A model generated the notes under the pieces. That model did not search any database. It saw only the letters and a program-made list of their open reading frames with translations, and was not told the DNA's origin. From Chloroflexi bacterium 54-19 (GTDB lineage: Bacteria > Chloroflexota > Chloroflexia > Chloroheliales > Chloroheliaceae), in assembly GCA_001898225.1 (NCBI GenBank), contig MKTJ01000025.1, positions 143,221 to 189,985 of the forward strand: a stretch of DNA of 46,765 nt. The letters run 5' to 3'. Below are positions 25,302-34,108 of this stretch, piece by piece (position 1 is the first letter of the stretch; each line of letters begins with the position of its first letter). The position numbers were made by a program, and so were the translations under genes.

Positions 25302-25760
25302 GCCTGCCCCCTGGCCTTCTTCAAGGAAGGCGCGGCCACCTCTGGGCCGGGTGCAGGAAATTAAAAATAGACCTTGCCGCCCCTGGTAAGCCGGTAGGTT
25401 CCTTGCGGTTCCAACCGGGCTGAGGCCGGGCTAAAGTCTATCTTCTAGAGGCCGGCGGGCCGGTGCGCCTTTAAACCGGCTTACCTGTTAACCCCAAGGA
25501 TATTGAATGTTCCAACCTTCTATGATACTATAATTTTTACCATACTATAATCATCGCATCCTGAAACCCTTTAGTTTAGACTGCCTTCCACCCGGAAACC
25601 GGTAGCTTTATCTTTTTACTCGCAGACTCAACACTTACCTTTCACGGCCCTTTCGACATTTCTGACCCGGTTTCAAGAAGATATTCGGTTCATTCTCGGT
25701 TTGTCCCTTTTAAATAAATCCTGATAAGTCCTAAAAAGTTTTTCTGAGGAGTAAGAAAAT
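25302..25760. other. Long intergenic region between divergent transcripts
   Basis: The 459 bp hold no convincing gene. The only pattern I see is a direct repeat ATACTATAAT at 25525-25534 and 25542-25551, two possible -10 boxes spaced 17 bases apart and about 210 bp before the NTF2-like gene. No good -35 box goes with them. Confidence 0.45.
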
Positions 25761-26156
25761 ATGTCGGCATTTCCAGCATCCGAAGCAGACGCCCGGACGG
25801 CCCGGACCCTTGCTACCATCGAACGTTTCAACGAAGCCTTTGCCCGCCACGATGTCCCGGCCATTATGGCCCTTATGACCAGCGATTGCCTCTTTGAAGG
25901 GACTTTTCCGGCCCCGGACGGCCAGTATTATCGCGGCCAGGCCGAGGTCGGCGCTTTCTGGACCGCTTTTTTTAACGGCAGCCCTAACGCCCGCTTTGAA
26001 ACGGAAGAAATCTTTGCCGCCGGGGACCGCTGCGTGGCGCGCTGGGTCTATCACTGGGTTAGCGAGGCGGGCAAACCCGGCCACGTGCGCGGCGTGGATA
26101 TTTTCCGGGTAGTTGAGGGCAAGGTCGCCGAAAAGCTCAGCTACGTCAAGGGTTAA
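25761..26156 (+). CDS. NTF2-like / SnoaL-like domain protein
   Basis: The 131-residue product has the cone-shaped NTF2-like pattern: an N-terminal helix (IERFNEAFARHDVPAIMALM), the conserved turn TSDCLFEGT, then strands ending VDIFRVVEGKVAEKLSYVKG. Such domains form small dimers that act as isomerases, hydrolases or ligand binders; the catalytic residues vary, so no activity is claimed. GAGGAG lies before ATG. It precedes the DinB-like gene by about 80 bp on the same strand. Confidence 0.82.
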   Translation: MSAFPASEADARTARTLATIERFNEAFARHDVPAIMALMTSDCLFEGTFPAPDGQYYRGQAEVGAFWTAFFNGSPNARFETEEIFAAGDRCVARWVYHWVSEAGKPGHVRGVDIFRVVEGKVAEKLSYVKG

Positions 26157-26238
26157 ACAGGTTAAAGGGTTATTTAAGGGTTAAAGGAATGTTTTTTACC
26201 GGCTGATTCAGCAATAGAGTGAGGAATAGGAGGGTTCT

Positions 26239-26721
26239 ATGGAATTTGAAGGTTTACTGGGCTATGCCCACGGTATGGTAACTAAGAGTATTGCCGGGCT
26301 GGCCGAAAACAATCGCACCGAAGAAGTGGCCTGCGGAGCCTGGTCGGCCAGGGACGTAATGGGCCATTTGTGTACTTTCAAGCTCTATACCGTTGACGTT
26401 ATCAGCACTTTCGTGGGCAATACCGCTACCCCTTATCTCGACCTGATGGGGCAACAGCGTGGGAACTTTGGCGACGAGCAGGTGGCCCAACGCAAGCACT
26501 TTTCTTTCGAGGAAAATTTGCTGGACTACAACGTTGCTCACGCCCGGATGATGGCCCTGCTCGCGCGTATTCCCGCCGCGACCCTGCACCAGGCCGGGAC
26601 TTTGCCCTGGTACGGTATGGAATACGCCCTGGACGATTTTATCCTCTATACCGATTTTGGACATCAAATCGAGCATGCCTCCCAACTGGCTCTCCTCCGC
26701 GACCGGGTACTGGTCAGGTAA
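26239..26721 (+). CDS. DinB-like four-helix-bundle protein
   Basis: The 160 residues show the DinB/YfiT-type pattern: WSARDVMGHLCTFKLY with a His in the second helix, and YTDFGHQIEHASQLALLRD near the C-terminus with two His residues. The three His are positioned as metal ligands of the DinB superfamily, whose members include bacillithiol- or mycothiol-dependent transferases and many of unknown role. AGGAGG precedes ATG. It is followed by a strong terminator. Confidence 0.85.
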   Translation: MEFEGLLGYAHGMVTKSIAGLAENNRTEEVACGAWSARDVMGHLCTFKLYTVDVISTFVGNTATPYLDLMGQQRGNFGDEQVAQRKHFSFEENLLDYNVAHARMMALLARIPAATLHQAGTLPWYGMEYALDDFILYTDFGHQIEHASQLALLRDRVLVR

Positions 26722-26751
26722 GCCCGGCTTATCCGGTGTCTGGCTAAACAT

Positions 26752-26793
26752 GAGTCATCCCGAATTTTGAAGTTGGGATGGCTCTTTTCTTTT
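26752..26793 (+). terminator. Rho-independent terminator after the DinB-like gene
   Basis: GAGTCATCCC pairs with GGGATGGCTC around a 13-base loop and is followed by a T-rich run. Confidence 0.88.
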
Positions 26794-26904
26794 CTTTTTA
26801 CAATTCCCGCCTGAGACAACAAATTTATTACAAAAATCAATGTAGATTTTACGTGCCGGTTATGTGGATTTTACCGGTTAATCATAAATTATTACTATAA
26901 AGAT

Positions 26905-26926
26905 TTTCCCTGGTGTGACAGGGAAA
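26905..26926. repeat. Perfect short inverted repeat upstream of the lipoprotein gene
   Basis: TTTCCCTG and CAGGGAAA enclose GTGTGA. There is no T-run, so it may be an operator or mRNA hairpin about 130 bp before the start at 27057. Confidence 0.5.
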
Positions 26927-27056
26927 GGGAAATGCGTTCCTGGCATGGAAATTTGTTAAAGGGCAGGCCAACCTGGGCGGACCCGGCCCAAAAGCGGCCT
27001 GCCGGGTTTGATAGGCAAGCTTGATAGGCAAAAGAAAAGAAATTGAGGTTTATTTT

Positions 27057-27965
27057 ATGAAAGGTTTTATATCCCGGCGGTTAAAGTCTATGACGGCGCT
27101 GGCGGCCCTGGCGGTGGCGTCTTTATTATTGGTCTTACTGGCGGCTTGCGGTGACGCAACGGCGACCCCGGCCCCGGCAACGAGTGGGGTTACGAGCCCG
27201 GCTACTACGAGCGCCGCGTCTACTCCTACGGCAGCGGCTACAACCGCCGCCAGCACCACTGCTGCCGCAACCACTGCCGCTCCGACTACAAGCGCGGCTT
27301 CCACTACCTCCACGCCCGCCGCGACAAGTGGCACCGGGTCGAGCGCGACAGCCACCGGTAAGAAATCGCTCGAAACGGCCAAAGGCACGGTCGACAGTTT
27401 CGATAGCAGCACCGGCACCCTGGCAGTCAAAGAGGCGAACGGCCAGACCGCCGATTTCAACGCCACCAAAGCGACGGTGGTCGCGGTCAGTAAACTTTCC
27501 CTGGCCGATTTCAGCGGTCTTTCTTTCACCGGTAAGACGGTCGAATTCAACGCCCAACCCGGCACAGACGGTTCCTATTCGCCCACTTCCCTGACCGTGG
27601 TGGACCAGACCGCTATGGCGAATAACGTCAAAGGCACGAAAGGCACCAGTGCTGGCACCAGTGCCAAAGCGCCCAAGACGAAAAAAGCGGGCGCGACTGC
27701 GGCTACGACCACACCCGGCGCTACCAGCACCTCTGACCGGGTGGTCCTGCAAAATGTCACGGTTTCGGGGGACACCCTGACCGGCACCACCGCCACCGGC
27801 ACTTCGGTCACGGTCCACCTGAATGACGCCACGACCCTGAACCAGCGGGTAGCCGAGAAACCTTCGGACCTGACCGCCGGGGACAAACTTACGGTGGATT
27901 TCCGGGCGCAGGGTAAGAAAGCGACCGGCCCGGCCAATGCCCTCGCTATCGTTATCGAGAAATAA
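27057..27965 (+). CDS. Lipoprotein with Ala/Thr linker and DUF5666-like domains
   Basis: ATG 27057 has GAGG eight bases upstream. The signal peptide (about 1-31) ends in a lipobox, LLAAC, so the mature protein should be lipid-anchored outside the membrane. A low-complexity Thr/Ala/Ser/Pro linker (about 33-100) follows. Two beta-rich segments resemble DUF5666-type repeats: AKGTVDSFDSSTGTLAVKEA with a following strand set, and VTVSGDTLTGTTATGTSVTV ending the protein. Their role is unknown; such domains are common in secreted bacterial proteins. The open frame reaches back to 27021 but without a ribosome-binding site. Confidence 0.8.
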   Translation: MKGFISRRLKSMTALAALAVASLLLVLLAACGDATATPAPATSGVTSPATTSAASTPTAAATTAASTTAAATTAAPTTSAASTTSTPAATSGTGSSATATGKKSLETAKGTVDSFDSSTGTLAVKEANGQTADFNATKATVVAVSKLSLADFSGLSFTGKTVEFNAQPGTDGSYSPTSLTVVDQTAMANNVKGTKGTSAGTSAKAPKTKKAGATAATTTPGATSTSDRVVLQNVTVSGDTLTGTTATGTSVTVHLNDATTLNQRVAEKPSDLTAGDKLTVDFRAQGKKATGPANALAIVIEK

Positions 27966-28226
27966 AATCCCCTCCCTCAACCGGAAGGCTGTCACTCCAA
28001 GCGGGTGGCGGCCTCCCGGTTTTTATATTAAACGCCGGGAATTCGCCCCGTTCGTTCATAAGTTAATTTTAAGAGGTTCACAAAAAAGATATTACTTTCT
28101 AAAAATAGCCTCAGGTGGTAAAATAGGTATAACCTTTCACCGGAAAGGGCTTGGAGAATTCAGGGCTGTTGGGGTTTTTCCGGGTGGTAGACGTGCCCTG
28201 CCAGGAGTGTTAGGAAAGGCAAGGTT

Positions 28227-28943
28227 ATGCCAAATAAAGGTTTAGACCATCACAATCACGAGACAAAAGATGCCGACAAGGTTTCGCCGCTCTTTGAAGA
28301 ATATCTCGAATCCATTTTAAACATGACCAGCGAAGGCCGTCCCGCTATCGGGGCCCGCCTGGCCGAACGCATGAATGTTAAACCGGCGACCGTCGTCGGG
28401 GCCATTGACCGGCTCAAGGGGGCCAACCTGGTCACCGTAGACGAACGGACCAAGGGCATTACCCTGACTTCCGAGGGACGCGAGATTGCCATTTCGCTCA
28501 GCCGCCGCCACCGCCTGGCCGAACGCCTGCTGGTAGATGTGCTGGGGCTTTCCTGGTCGGAGGCCCATGACGAAGCCTGCGAACTCGAACACGCCATCTC
28601 TCCACGAGTAGAAAAAGCCCTGACTGAATTTTTAGGTAACCCGCAGACCTGCCCGCACGGCAACCCGATTCCCGGCAGCGGCGCGATTATCGACCCGAAA
28701 GTTCGCCCGCTCCGCCAGGCCGAGTTCGGCACCGATGTCCGAATCTCTTTTATCAGCGAGGAAGCCGAACACGAACCGGGCCTGTTGCAATACCTGGAAC
28801 AAAATAACCTGCTGCCGGGTACGACCCTGCATATCAAGGGGATTTCGCCTTTCGAGGAAAACCTGATTATGGTCAACTCCGAGGGGCGCGAACTGACCCT
28901 TGGCACCAAGACTGCTCAACGGATTTATGTGGTTCCGGCCTAA
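28227..28943 (+). CDS. DtxR/MntR family metal-dependent transcriptional regulator
   Basis: The N-terminal winged helix-turn-helix (SPLFEEYLESILNM through VKPATVVGAIDRLKGANLV) is followed by the metal-sensing dimerisation domain (RRHRLAERLLVDVLGLSWSE, CELEHAISPRVEKALTEFLG), where Glu, Cys and His residues are the usual ligands. The C-terminus is the SH3/FeoA-like domain (LPGTTLHIKGISPFEENLIM). By family it represses iron or manganese uptake genes when metal is bound. No metal transporter adjoins it here; the ABC importer at 35398-39605 is the nearest candidate target. Length (238) is that of the three-domain form. Confidence 0.92.
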   Translation: MPNKGLDHHNHETKDADKVSPLFEEYLESILNMTSEGRPAIGARLAERMNVKPATVVGAIDRLKGANLVTVDERTKGITLTSEGREIAISLSRRHRLAERLLVDVLGLSWSEAHDEACELEHAISPRVEKALTEFLGNPQTCPHGNPIPGSGAIIDPKVRPLRQAEFGTDVRISFISEEAEHEPGLLQYLEQNNLLPGTTLHIKGISPFEENLIMVNSEGRELTLGTKTAQRIYVVPA

Positions 28944-28989
28944 ATTTTAATAATATTGCCTTAAACAGCTAGAAAACGGAAAAGTAACC

Positions 28990-30147
28990 ATGATTAATGA
29001 GACGCGGTTGCGTGACCTTTTGTTGGCCCTTTGCAGTATTGACAGTGAGTCCCGCGAGGAGCGCGAGGTTGCCTTGCATCTCAAAGGGGTGATGGAGAGC
29101 ATCGGGGCCCAGGTTGAGATTGACGGGGCAGGCGAAGCGGTTGGCGGCAATACCGGCAACGTGATTTGCCGTATCCCGGCCAATTCTCCCGACGCGCCGC
29201 CGATTTTCCTGGCCGCTCACATGGATACGGTTGTGCCCGGCAAGGGGGTCAGTCCTGTTCTGGAAGGCAATATTATCCGCAGCAACGGCAAGACCGTCCT
29301 AGGCGGCGACGATAAGAGCGGTTGCGCGATTATCGCCGAGGTCTGCCAGGTCATGGTCGAGCAGAACCTCCCCCACGGCGGCATCGAAGCGGTCTTCACC
29401 ATCTGCGAAGAAGTCGGCTTGTTGGGCGCGAAGTACCTCGACGTTTCCAAACTGAAATCGAAGTACGGCCTGGTCCTCGATAGCGACGACATCGGCTTTC
29501 TTTTCACCCAGGCCCCCGCTTCCGACAAGATGAAGTGGACCATCTACGGCCTGGAAGCCCATGCCGCGATGGCCCCCGAACAGGGCATGAGCGCCATCAA
29601 GATTGCCAGCGAAGCTATAGCGAATATGAAGTTGGGCCGGGTCAACAAACAGACCGTCGCCAATGTCGGTTCGATTCACGGCGGCGGCCCCGATAACGTG
29701 GTGCCGAACCGGGTCGTGGTTACCGCCGAAGCCCGTTCGCTCTCGGTCGAAGGTCTGGACGCCCAGACCCGCCACATGGACGAGTGTTTCCGTGAAGCCG
29801 CTTCTCGCTACAAGGTGACGATTAACGGGGTCGAGAAAGCCGCTCGCGTCGAGACCGAAATCCACCGCGAGTACGACACCATGAACGTGAGCGCCGACAG
29901 CACGATTGTGAAACTGGTCCTCGAAGCGGCCAACAACCTCCATCACAAGGTCGAAACCCTCTCGATGATGGGCGGATGCGACGCCAACGTCCTCAACCGC
30001 AAGGGTCTGGAAAGCGCCAACCTCGGCACCGGGATGCGGGCCATCCATACCGTCAACGAGTGGCTGGACCTCAACGACCTCTACAAATCGGCGGGTGTTG
30101 TGTTGGAAATCGTCCGGCTCAACGGTTTAGTAAAGGCGCAGGCGTAA
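28990..30147 (+). CDS. M20 family metallopeptidase (PepT-like)
   Basis: Two-zinc exopeptidases of this group cleave short peptides. Zinc-site signatures are AAHMDTV (His and the Asp two residues later), GGDDKSG (bridging Asp), EEVGLLGAKYL (general base Glu and ligand Glu) and a final MGGCDANVLN. The dimerisation (lid) domain sits between, from about 185 to 290. At 385 residues it is close to PepT/PepT2-like proteins. It is followed by the threonine dehydratase three bases later. Exact substrate is not readable. Confidence 0.88.
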   Translation: MINETRLRDLLLALCSIDSESREEREVALHLKGVMESIGAQVEIDGAGEAVGGNTGNVICRIPANSPDAPPIFLAAHMDTVVPGKGVSPVLEGNIIRSNGKTVLGGDDKSGCAIIAEVCQVMVEQNLPHGGIEAVFTICEEVGLLGAKYLDVSKLKSKYGLVLDSDDIGFLFTQAPASDKMKWTIYGLEAHAAMAPEQGMSAIKIASEAIANMKLGRVNKQTVANVGSIHGGGPDNVVPNRVVVTAEARSLSVEGLDAQTRHMDECFREAASRYKVTINGVEKAARVETEIHREYDTMNVSADSTIVKLVLEAANNLHHKVETLSMMGGCDANVLNRKGLESANLGTGMRAIHTVNEWLDLNDLYKSAGVVLEIVRLNGLVKAQA

Positions 30148-30150
30148 CCC

Positions 30151-31134
30151 TTGGTAAACTTAGACGATATAAAACTGGCTCAGCGCCGTCTCGAAGGGAT
30201 TGCCCTGCGGACCCCGCTCGTCCCCTATTCCCAGGACGACAACGAGGCGGGGCAGTTGTATTTCAAGCCGGAGAATTTCCAGCCTATCGGGGCCTTCAAA
30301 ATCCGGGGGGCTTATAACAAAATTGCCTCTTTAACGGACGAAGAAAAACAGCGCGGTGTTATCACCTATTCCAGCGGCAACCACGCCCAGGGGGTCGCTT
30401 ACGCCGCCCGCGAACTGGGTGTCCGGGCCGTTGTCGTGATGCCGGGGAACGCGCCCAGAGTCAAGCTTGCCAACACCAAGGCCCTCGGCGCGATGGTTAT
30501 CCAGGTGGGCAACGGCAGCGAGGAACGCCGCATCAAGGCTGAAGAACTCGCCGCCGAACACGGTTACACGATTATCCCGCCCTATAACGACGATACGATT
30601 ATCGCCGGGCAGGGTACGGTCGGCCTGGAAATTCTGGAAGATTTGCCCCAGGTGAACACTATCCTGGTGCCTATCGGGGGAGGCGGTCTCGCCAGTGGTC
30701 TGGCTGCGGCGGTCAAGATGACCAACCCTAAGGTGCGGGTTATCGGGGTCGAACCGGCCCTGGCAGGGGATGCCCACGCCAGTTTGCGGGCCGGAAAGAT
30801 GGTCGAGTTCGCGGCGGAGCAGGTCGGGCAGACCATCGCCGACGGTCTGCGGGCGCAGCACCTGGGCGACATCACTTTCGCGCACATCCAGAATTACATT
30901 GACGACATTATCACGGTCAGCGAGGACGAGATAAAAGAGGCGGTCCGGCGAATGGTTTTCGGCGCGCACCTGGTGGCCGAGCCGAGCGGGGCGGTAGCCT
31001 TCGCGGGTTACCTGTTCCACCGGCAAGAACTGCCCCCCGCCGCGTTTTCTGTCGCGGTAATCACGGGCGGAAATGTCGAGCCGGAAGTGCTGACCCAGAT
31101 TTTGACCGAGCCGAGGGTAGAACAAAGTTTTTAG
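30151..31134 (+). CDS. Threonine/serine dehydratase (PLP enzyme, IlvA/TdcB family)
   Basis: The enzyme deaminates threonine to 2-oxobutanoate, or serine to pyruvate. The PLP lysine lies in FKIRGAYNKIA, the cofactor-phosphate loop in GGGGLASGLAAAVK and the SSGNHAQGVAYAAREL block binds substrate. At 327 residues it lacks the C-terminal ACT regulatory domain of biosynthetic IlvA, so it is the short, catabolic-like form. Start is TTG 30151, three bases after the peptidase stop, with AGGCG upstream, so the two genes probably form an operon linking peptide and amino acid breakdown. Confidence 0.92.
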   Translation: MVNLDDIKLAQRRLEGIALRTPLVPYSQDDNEAGQLYFKPENFQPIGAFKIRGAYNKIASLTDEEKQRGVITYSSGNHAQGVAYAARELGVRAVVVMPGNAPRVKLANTKALGAMVIQVGNGSEERRIKAEELAAEHGYTIIPPYNDDTIIAGQGTVGLEILEDLPQVNTILVPIGGGGLASGLAAAVKMTNPKVRVIGVEPALAGDAHASLRAGKMVEFAAEQVGQTIADGLRAQHLGDITFAHIQNYIDDIITVSEDEIKEAVRRMVFGAHLVAEPSGAVAFAGYLFHRQELPPAAFSVAVITGGNVEPEVLTQILTEPRVEQSF

Positions 31135-31214
31135 TTTTTAGTTTTTAGTATTGAATCGACATTCTGGTGTGTGGCATTAGAATGACAAACATACAAGTTA
31201 GAAGTCAAAGGAAA

Positions 31215-31254
31215 CGGGGGAATGTTCTTACAAAGAGCGTTCCCCCGGCTGTTT
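31215..31254 (+). terminator. Rho-independent terminator after the dehydratase gene
   Basis: CGGGGGAATGTTCTT pairs (with G-U pairs) with AAGAGCGTTCCCCCG and is followed by TTTT after a short gap. It ends one base before the ATG of the zinc-ribbon gene. Confidence 0.85.
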
Positions 31255-31255
31255 T

Positions 31256-31489
31256 ATGCTAATAATCGTTGGCGCAAGGACCTTTGTTAAAAATCTCTGG
31301 CAGGGTGTACACACCTGCCGCCGCTGCCTGGGCCGCTATCCCCACGACCTGCAAGAGCGGACCGAGTGGGGCACTCTCTTTTTTGTGCCTATCGTGCCGT
31401 TACGCCGCGAACGCCTCCTGACCTGCCACCATTGCGGCCTCGTCACAAAACTTTCCAAAACCGAAGCCGAGCAATTCCTGAAGCCTTGA
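31256..31489 (+). CDS. Small zinc-ribbon protein
   Basis: The 77-residue product carries two CxxC pairs (CRRC and CHHC) around a short beta segment (TLFFVPIVPLRRERLLTC), the pattern of the zinc-ribbon-15 type of small protein. No ribosome-binding site precedes ATG 31256, which lies directly behind a terminator, so the true start may be internal, such as GTG in the QGVHTC region. The stop codon lies in a GTTGAACG-type repeat. Function is unknown. Confidence 0.65.
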   Translation: MLIIVGARTFVKNLWQGVHTCRRCLGRYPHDLQERTEWGTLFFVPIVPLRRERLLTCHHCGLVTKLSKTEAEQFLKP

Positions 31490-31515
31490 ACGAAACAACG
31501 TTGAACGAAACAACG
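31487..31515. repeat. GTTGAACG-family repeat, copy 4
   Basis: Two tandem units of TGAACGAAACAACG lie between the converging zinc-ribbon and DUF4274 genes. The zinc-ribbon stop codon (31487-31489) is within it. Confidence 0.7.
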
Positions 31516-31516
31516 C

Positions 31517-32035
31517 TTAAAAAGAGGCTCGTTCTAAAACTCGGCCAGGGGTCGGTTCAAGCATAATCGCCGGGATTTCCCTTTTAACCTTCACATCAAG
31601 ATTTTCTTTGATCCAGTCGGTTCCCTGGTCATTGGCCGGGTTAAAGGCAATATTTTGCTGACTAAAGAAGCCGGATAGATATTTTTCCTCTATTTCCTGC
31701 ACCAGGTCATAAAAATCAAGGTCGAACAATAAAGTCTTTGTTTGGGATAATTCCTCCCGGTTGGCATAGGCATAATAGCAGGGTCCGGGAGCGGCCCGCC
31801 AGAAAAGCAGTAAAGCCGTTCCCCGGTCGCAAAAGGGTTGTTTGATAATCCAGTCGGGAATCCCCGCGCCGTCATCCCAGTTATATTTCCAGGCTAACTG
31901 GTGCAGTTCTTCGGGGGTGGTGAGTTGGGCCAGGAAATCATCCTCCTCAATTTCTTCGTCTTCCTCATCCGGCCAGTAATATCTTTTTAGCAGTTCGTAT
32001 TGTTCCGGGGTTAAGCCTGTCGCATCCATTTTCAT
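31517..32035 (-). CDS. DUF4274 domain-containing protein
   Basis: The 172-residue protein has an acidic N-terminal segment (PDEEDEEIEEDDF) followed by the DUF4274 core: ELHQLAWKYNWDDGAGIPDW with the conserved NWDDG, then CDRGTALLLFWRA. Proteins with this domain are often found near toxin-immunity or polymorphic-toxin loci, but no toxin adjoins here. It has no signal peptide or membrane helix. Composition is more AT-rich than most neighbours. Function is unknown. Confidence 0.75.
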   Translation of the reverse strand: MKMDATGLTPEQYELLKRYYWPDEEDEEIEEDDFLAQLTTPEELHQLAWKYNWDDGAGIPDWIIKQPFCDRGTALLLFWRAAPGPCYYAYANREELSQTKTLLFDLDFYDLVQEIEEKYLSGFFSQQNIAFNPANDQGTDWIKENLDVKVKREIPAIMLEPTPGRVLERASF

Positions 32036-32146
32036 TTTCCTCTTTTAAGCTGGTTACACTACACTCACAACAATAATATTATCCCAGGTTAGCAAGAAAA
32101 GTGTAGACGCCTGGCAGGAAGATTTTTGGTTTCCCCACGCTTTACT

Positions 32147-32181
32147 TTCAACGCGCCCTTTAGGGTAAACGTTGTTTCGTT
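32147..32181. repeat. GTTGAACG-family repeat, copy 5 (inverted)
   Basis: TTCAACGCGCCCTTTAGGG continues into TAAACGTTGTTTCG, the reverse complement of the family consensus with its CCCTAAAGGG core. Confidence 0.75.
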
Positions 32182-32198
32182 TTGTATAATAGACGAAT

Positions 32199-32226
32199 CA
32201 AAAAAGCAGGCTTTGGTGAGCCTGCC
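32199..32226 (-). terminator. Rho-independent terminator
   Basis: On the minus strand GCAGGC pairs with GCCTGC around an eight-base loop and is followed by TTTTTT. It lies 29 bp after the stop of the membrane protein gene at 32255. Confidence 0.88.
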
Positions 32227-32254
32227 TTCTTTGCAAATTTTTACTCTTTTGGCT

Positions 32255-32884
32255 TTAGCGTTTACTGCGCTTGCGTTCGCGCCGTTTCTGGCCGCGTTCC
32301 GAAAGACCGCGTACTTCCGTGGCCGGGCTGATGACGTTCGTGTCGGTGGCAACGGTTCCGGCGGTCGTGGCGACCTTGGCCGGGGCCGCTTTTACCGGGG
32401 TGGTGGCAGCGGTCGTGGTTGCGGTGCCGTTAGCCTTGACCGAGGTTGCCGGGCGAATGGGAGCCGCCGCAGCGGCGGCGCGAGGCTCGTTCTTGCGGTT
32501 TTCGCGGGCCTGTCGGGCTTGCCACTCGGCTTTAGCTTTCGGGTAAGTCCTGAACATGTAGAGGACACCCCGAATGATGTAATAAAGCAGTAGCAGCGCC
32601 GAAATGTCCAGGAAAACGCGGGCGTTAAAGGGCTGCAACAGCGCGATGCGGCTCAGGAAGAAAAACACACCCAGCGAAAAAGCAATCGCGGCGTTGCGGG
32701 AGGCCCGGTTGACCAGGGTATAGGTTAGAAGGTTGTTTTTAAAGCGATACTTGAAAACGAAAAAGACAAGATTCGAAACTATCGCCCCGATTAGAAAGAC
32801 GATAAAGAATATGGTTGAGTACGGACCCCACACATAATCTGCGGTACTAAAAACGTAACCAAAGTCAAACGGGTTCTGATTCAT
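32255..32884 (-). CDS. Membrane protein with basic low-complexity tail
   Basis: ATG 32884 has GGAG six bases upstream; ten further N-terminal residues are possible but less likely. The 209-residue protein has three hydrophobic segments (about 20-45, 65-90 and 95-115). The C-terminal third is Ala/Thr/Pro-rich and ends in a run of Arg and Lys (GQKRRERKRSKR), likely cytoplasmic and able to bind nucleic acid or lipid head groups. No family is recognised. Confidence 0.72.
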   Translation of the reverse strand: MNQNPFDFGYVFSTADYVWGPYSTIFFIVFLIGAIVSNLVFFVFKYRFKNNLLTYTLVNRASRNAAIAFSLGVFFFLSRIALLQPFNARVFLDISALLLLYYIIRGVLYMFRTYPKAKAEWQARQARENRKNEPRAAAAAAPIRPATSVKANGTATTTAATTPVKAAPAKVATTAGTVATDTNVISPATEVRGLSERGQKRRERKRSKR

Positions 32885-32957
32885 CAATATCTCCTGTAAA
32901 AATTTGCATATCAATTATAGCAGGTGTGATAGACCCATGCAACCTGAAAATTGGGAA

Positions 32958-32990
32958 CAGTAGACAGAAGCCAGAGGGCAGTAGTCAGCT
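32958..32990. repeat. Heptamer repeat, single arm D
   Basis: Strings of AGTAGAC, AGAAGCC, AGAGGGC and AGTAGTC match the left arms of elements A to C. The partner arm is missing; the hydrolase gene ends 15 bp further on. Confidence 0.7.
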
Positions 32991-33004
32991 TTAAAAGACG
33001 AGTT

Positions 33005-33742
33005 TTATACCCGGCCCTGAACCTTTAGCTCTTGCAGAAAGTCGCGTAAAATCCGGCCTAGTTCTGCGGAATGGTCCGGCCAGAGGACATGTTCGGCCCC
33101 AGGGATAATCTCCAGGCGGGCCTGTGGCAGCATCCCGACCAACCGTTCAGCCATGTCGGTCGGGCGTATATCCAGGTCGCCATGGACCACCAGCACCGGG
33201 ATTTCCAGGGCACGCAGCCGGGCGGGTAATCCAGGGTCGCGCTGGTAAGGTTTTTTCGAGGCGTTAAGCTGCCGGTTGACCTCCATGTTGGGCGGGTAGG
33301 CGTAATCAGGCTGGCGTTCGCCGCGAGTTGCCAGCCCTTCGTGGTAGGCCGCTTTCCAATCCTCGTCAAAGCTGGTGCCGGAAATATGAATAACTGCCGC
33401 CGTCTGTTCGGGATATTCGAGGGCGTAGATAAGGGCCAGGTTCGCGCCCCAGGAGTGCCCGCCGATTACCCAGCGTTCCAGGCCAAAGGCTTTTCTCAAA
33501 CCTTCCAGGTCGTCAAGGCACTGTTCCAGGGTGTAGAGTTCGGCAGCCTCCGAGCGGCCACAACCCCGCTGTTCCCAGCGATAGACCTCGGCCAGGTCGT
33601 CAATCATGGCGGCGACCGGGGCTAAATAGTCGCAACAGCCCGGCCCACCGCTCGACAGCATCACCGGAAAGCCCTCGCCCTGGCGGCAGGTCCACAACTT
33701 CGTACCATCCACTTCGACAAATTGTTCGGTTTGTTCGGGCAT
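33005..33742 (-). CDS. Alpha/beta hydrolase (proline iminopeptidase-like)
   Basis: A 245-residue alpha/beta hydrolase. The oxyanion region SSGGPG resembles the HGGPG of proline iminopeptidases. The nucleophile elbow is GHSWGA, the acid lies in HGDLDIRP and the catalytic His in GAEHVLWPD. The sequence RWEQRGCGRSE is also typical of the family. It is shorter than most iminopeptidases (about 300), with a reduced cap, so a different ester or amide substrate is possible. It has an AGGAG site before ATG. Confidence 0.9.
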   Translation of the reverse strand: MPEQTEQFVEVDGTKLWTCRQGEGFPVMLSSGGPGCCDYLAPVAAMIDDLAEVYRWEQRGCGRSEAAELYTLEQCLDDLEGLRKAFGLERWVIGGHSWGANLALIYALEYPEQTAAVIHISGTSFDEDWKAAYHEGLATRGERQPDYAYPPNMEVNRQLNASKKPYQRDPGLPARLRALEIPVLVVHGDLDIRPTDMAERLVGMLPQARLEIIPGAEHVLWPDHSAELGRILRDFLQELKVQGRV

Positions 33743-33910
33743 ATTCCTCTCCTTTCCCAGGCTCCCTTTGATTGTAATTTAGCGCAGAGGAATCTCATTC
33801 TACCAACCCTGGCAATACCCTAACCTGGCTAGTGAGTTTAAGGTCGTGAGTATGTGCGTCAAGCTCTTTGGATGTGTGGTAAGGCCGCAGAGCCTCGATT
33901 CCAAGCCCTT

Positions 33911-34004
33911 ATGACAGTGATATTGTCCAACGGACCGGAGATTCTTCGGCTGCGGCCTCAGAATGACAAGGTGGTGGGCTGTGATATTGTCCAATGGACC
34001 GGAG
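33911..34004. repeat. TGTCATT/GTCCGTTGGACAATATCAC repeat, copies 2 and 3 (inverted)
   Basis: GTGATATTGTCCAACGGACC occurs at 33918-33937 and GTGATATTGTCCAATGGACC at 33981-34000. The first is followed by CTCAGAATGACA, the inverted outer end of the family. Confidence 0.75.
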
Positions 34005-34080
34005 ACGCCCGTAAGCGCGACCACCAGATGCAACCTCCGGGTGTGACAAACACTAAACACTGAAAACTAAAAACTTTCCC

Positions 34081-34108
34081 ACGTCCAACGTTATTTCGCG
34101 CCCTTAGG
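34081..34108. repeat. GTTGAACG-family repeat, copy 6 (inverted fragment)
   Basis: ACGTCCAACGTTATTTCGCG followed by CCCTTAGG matches the reverse complement of the consensus with a few changes. Confidence 0.6.

Noticed and set aside
25380..25460. tRNA-like GGTTCCAACC word
   Set aside because: No acceptor stem or anticodon arm can be built around it.
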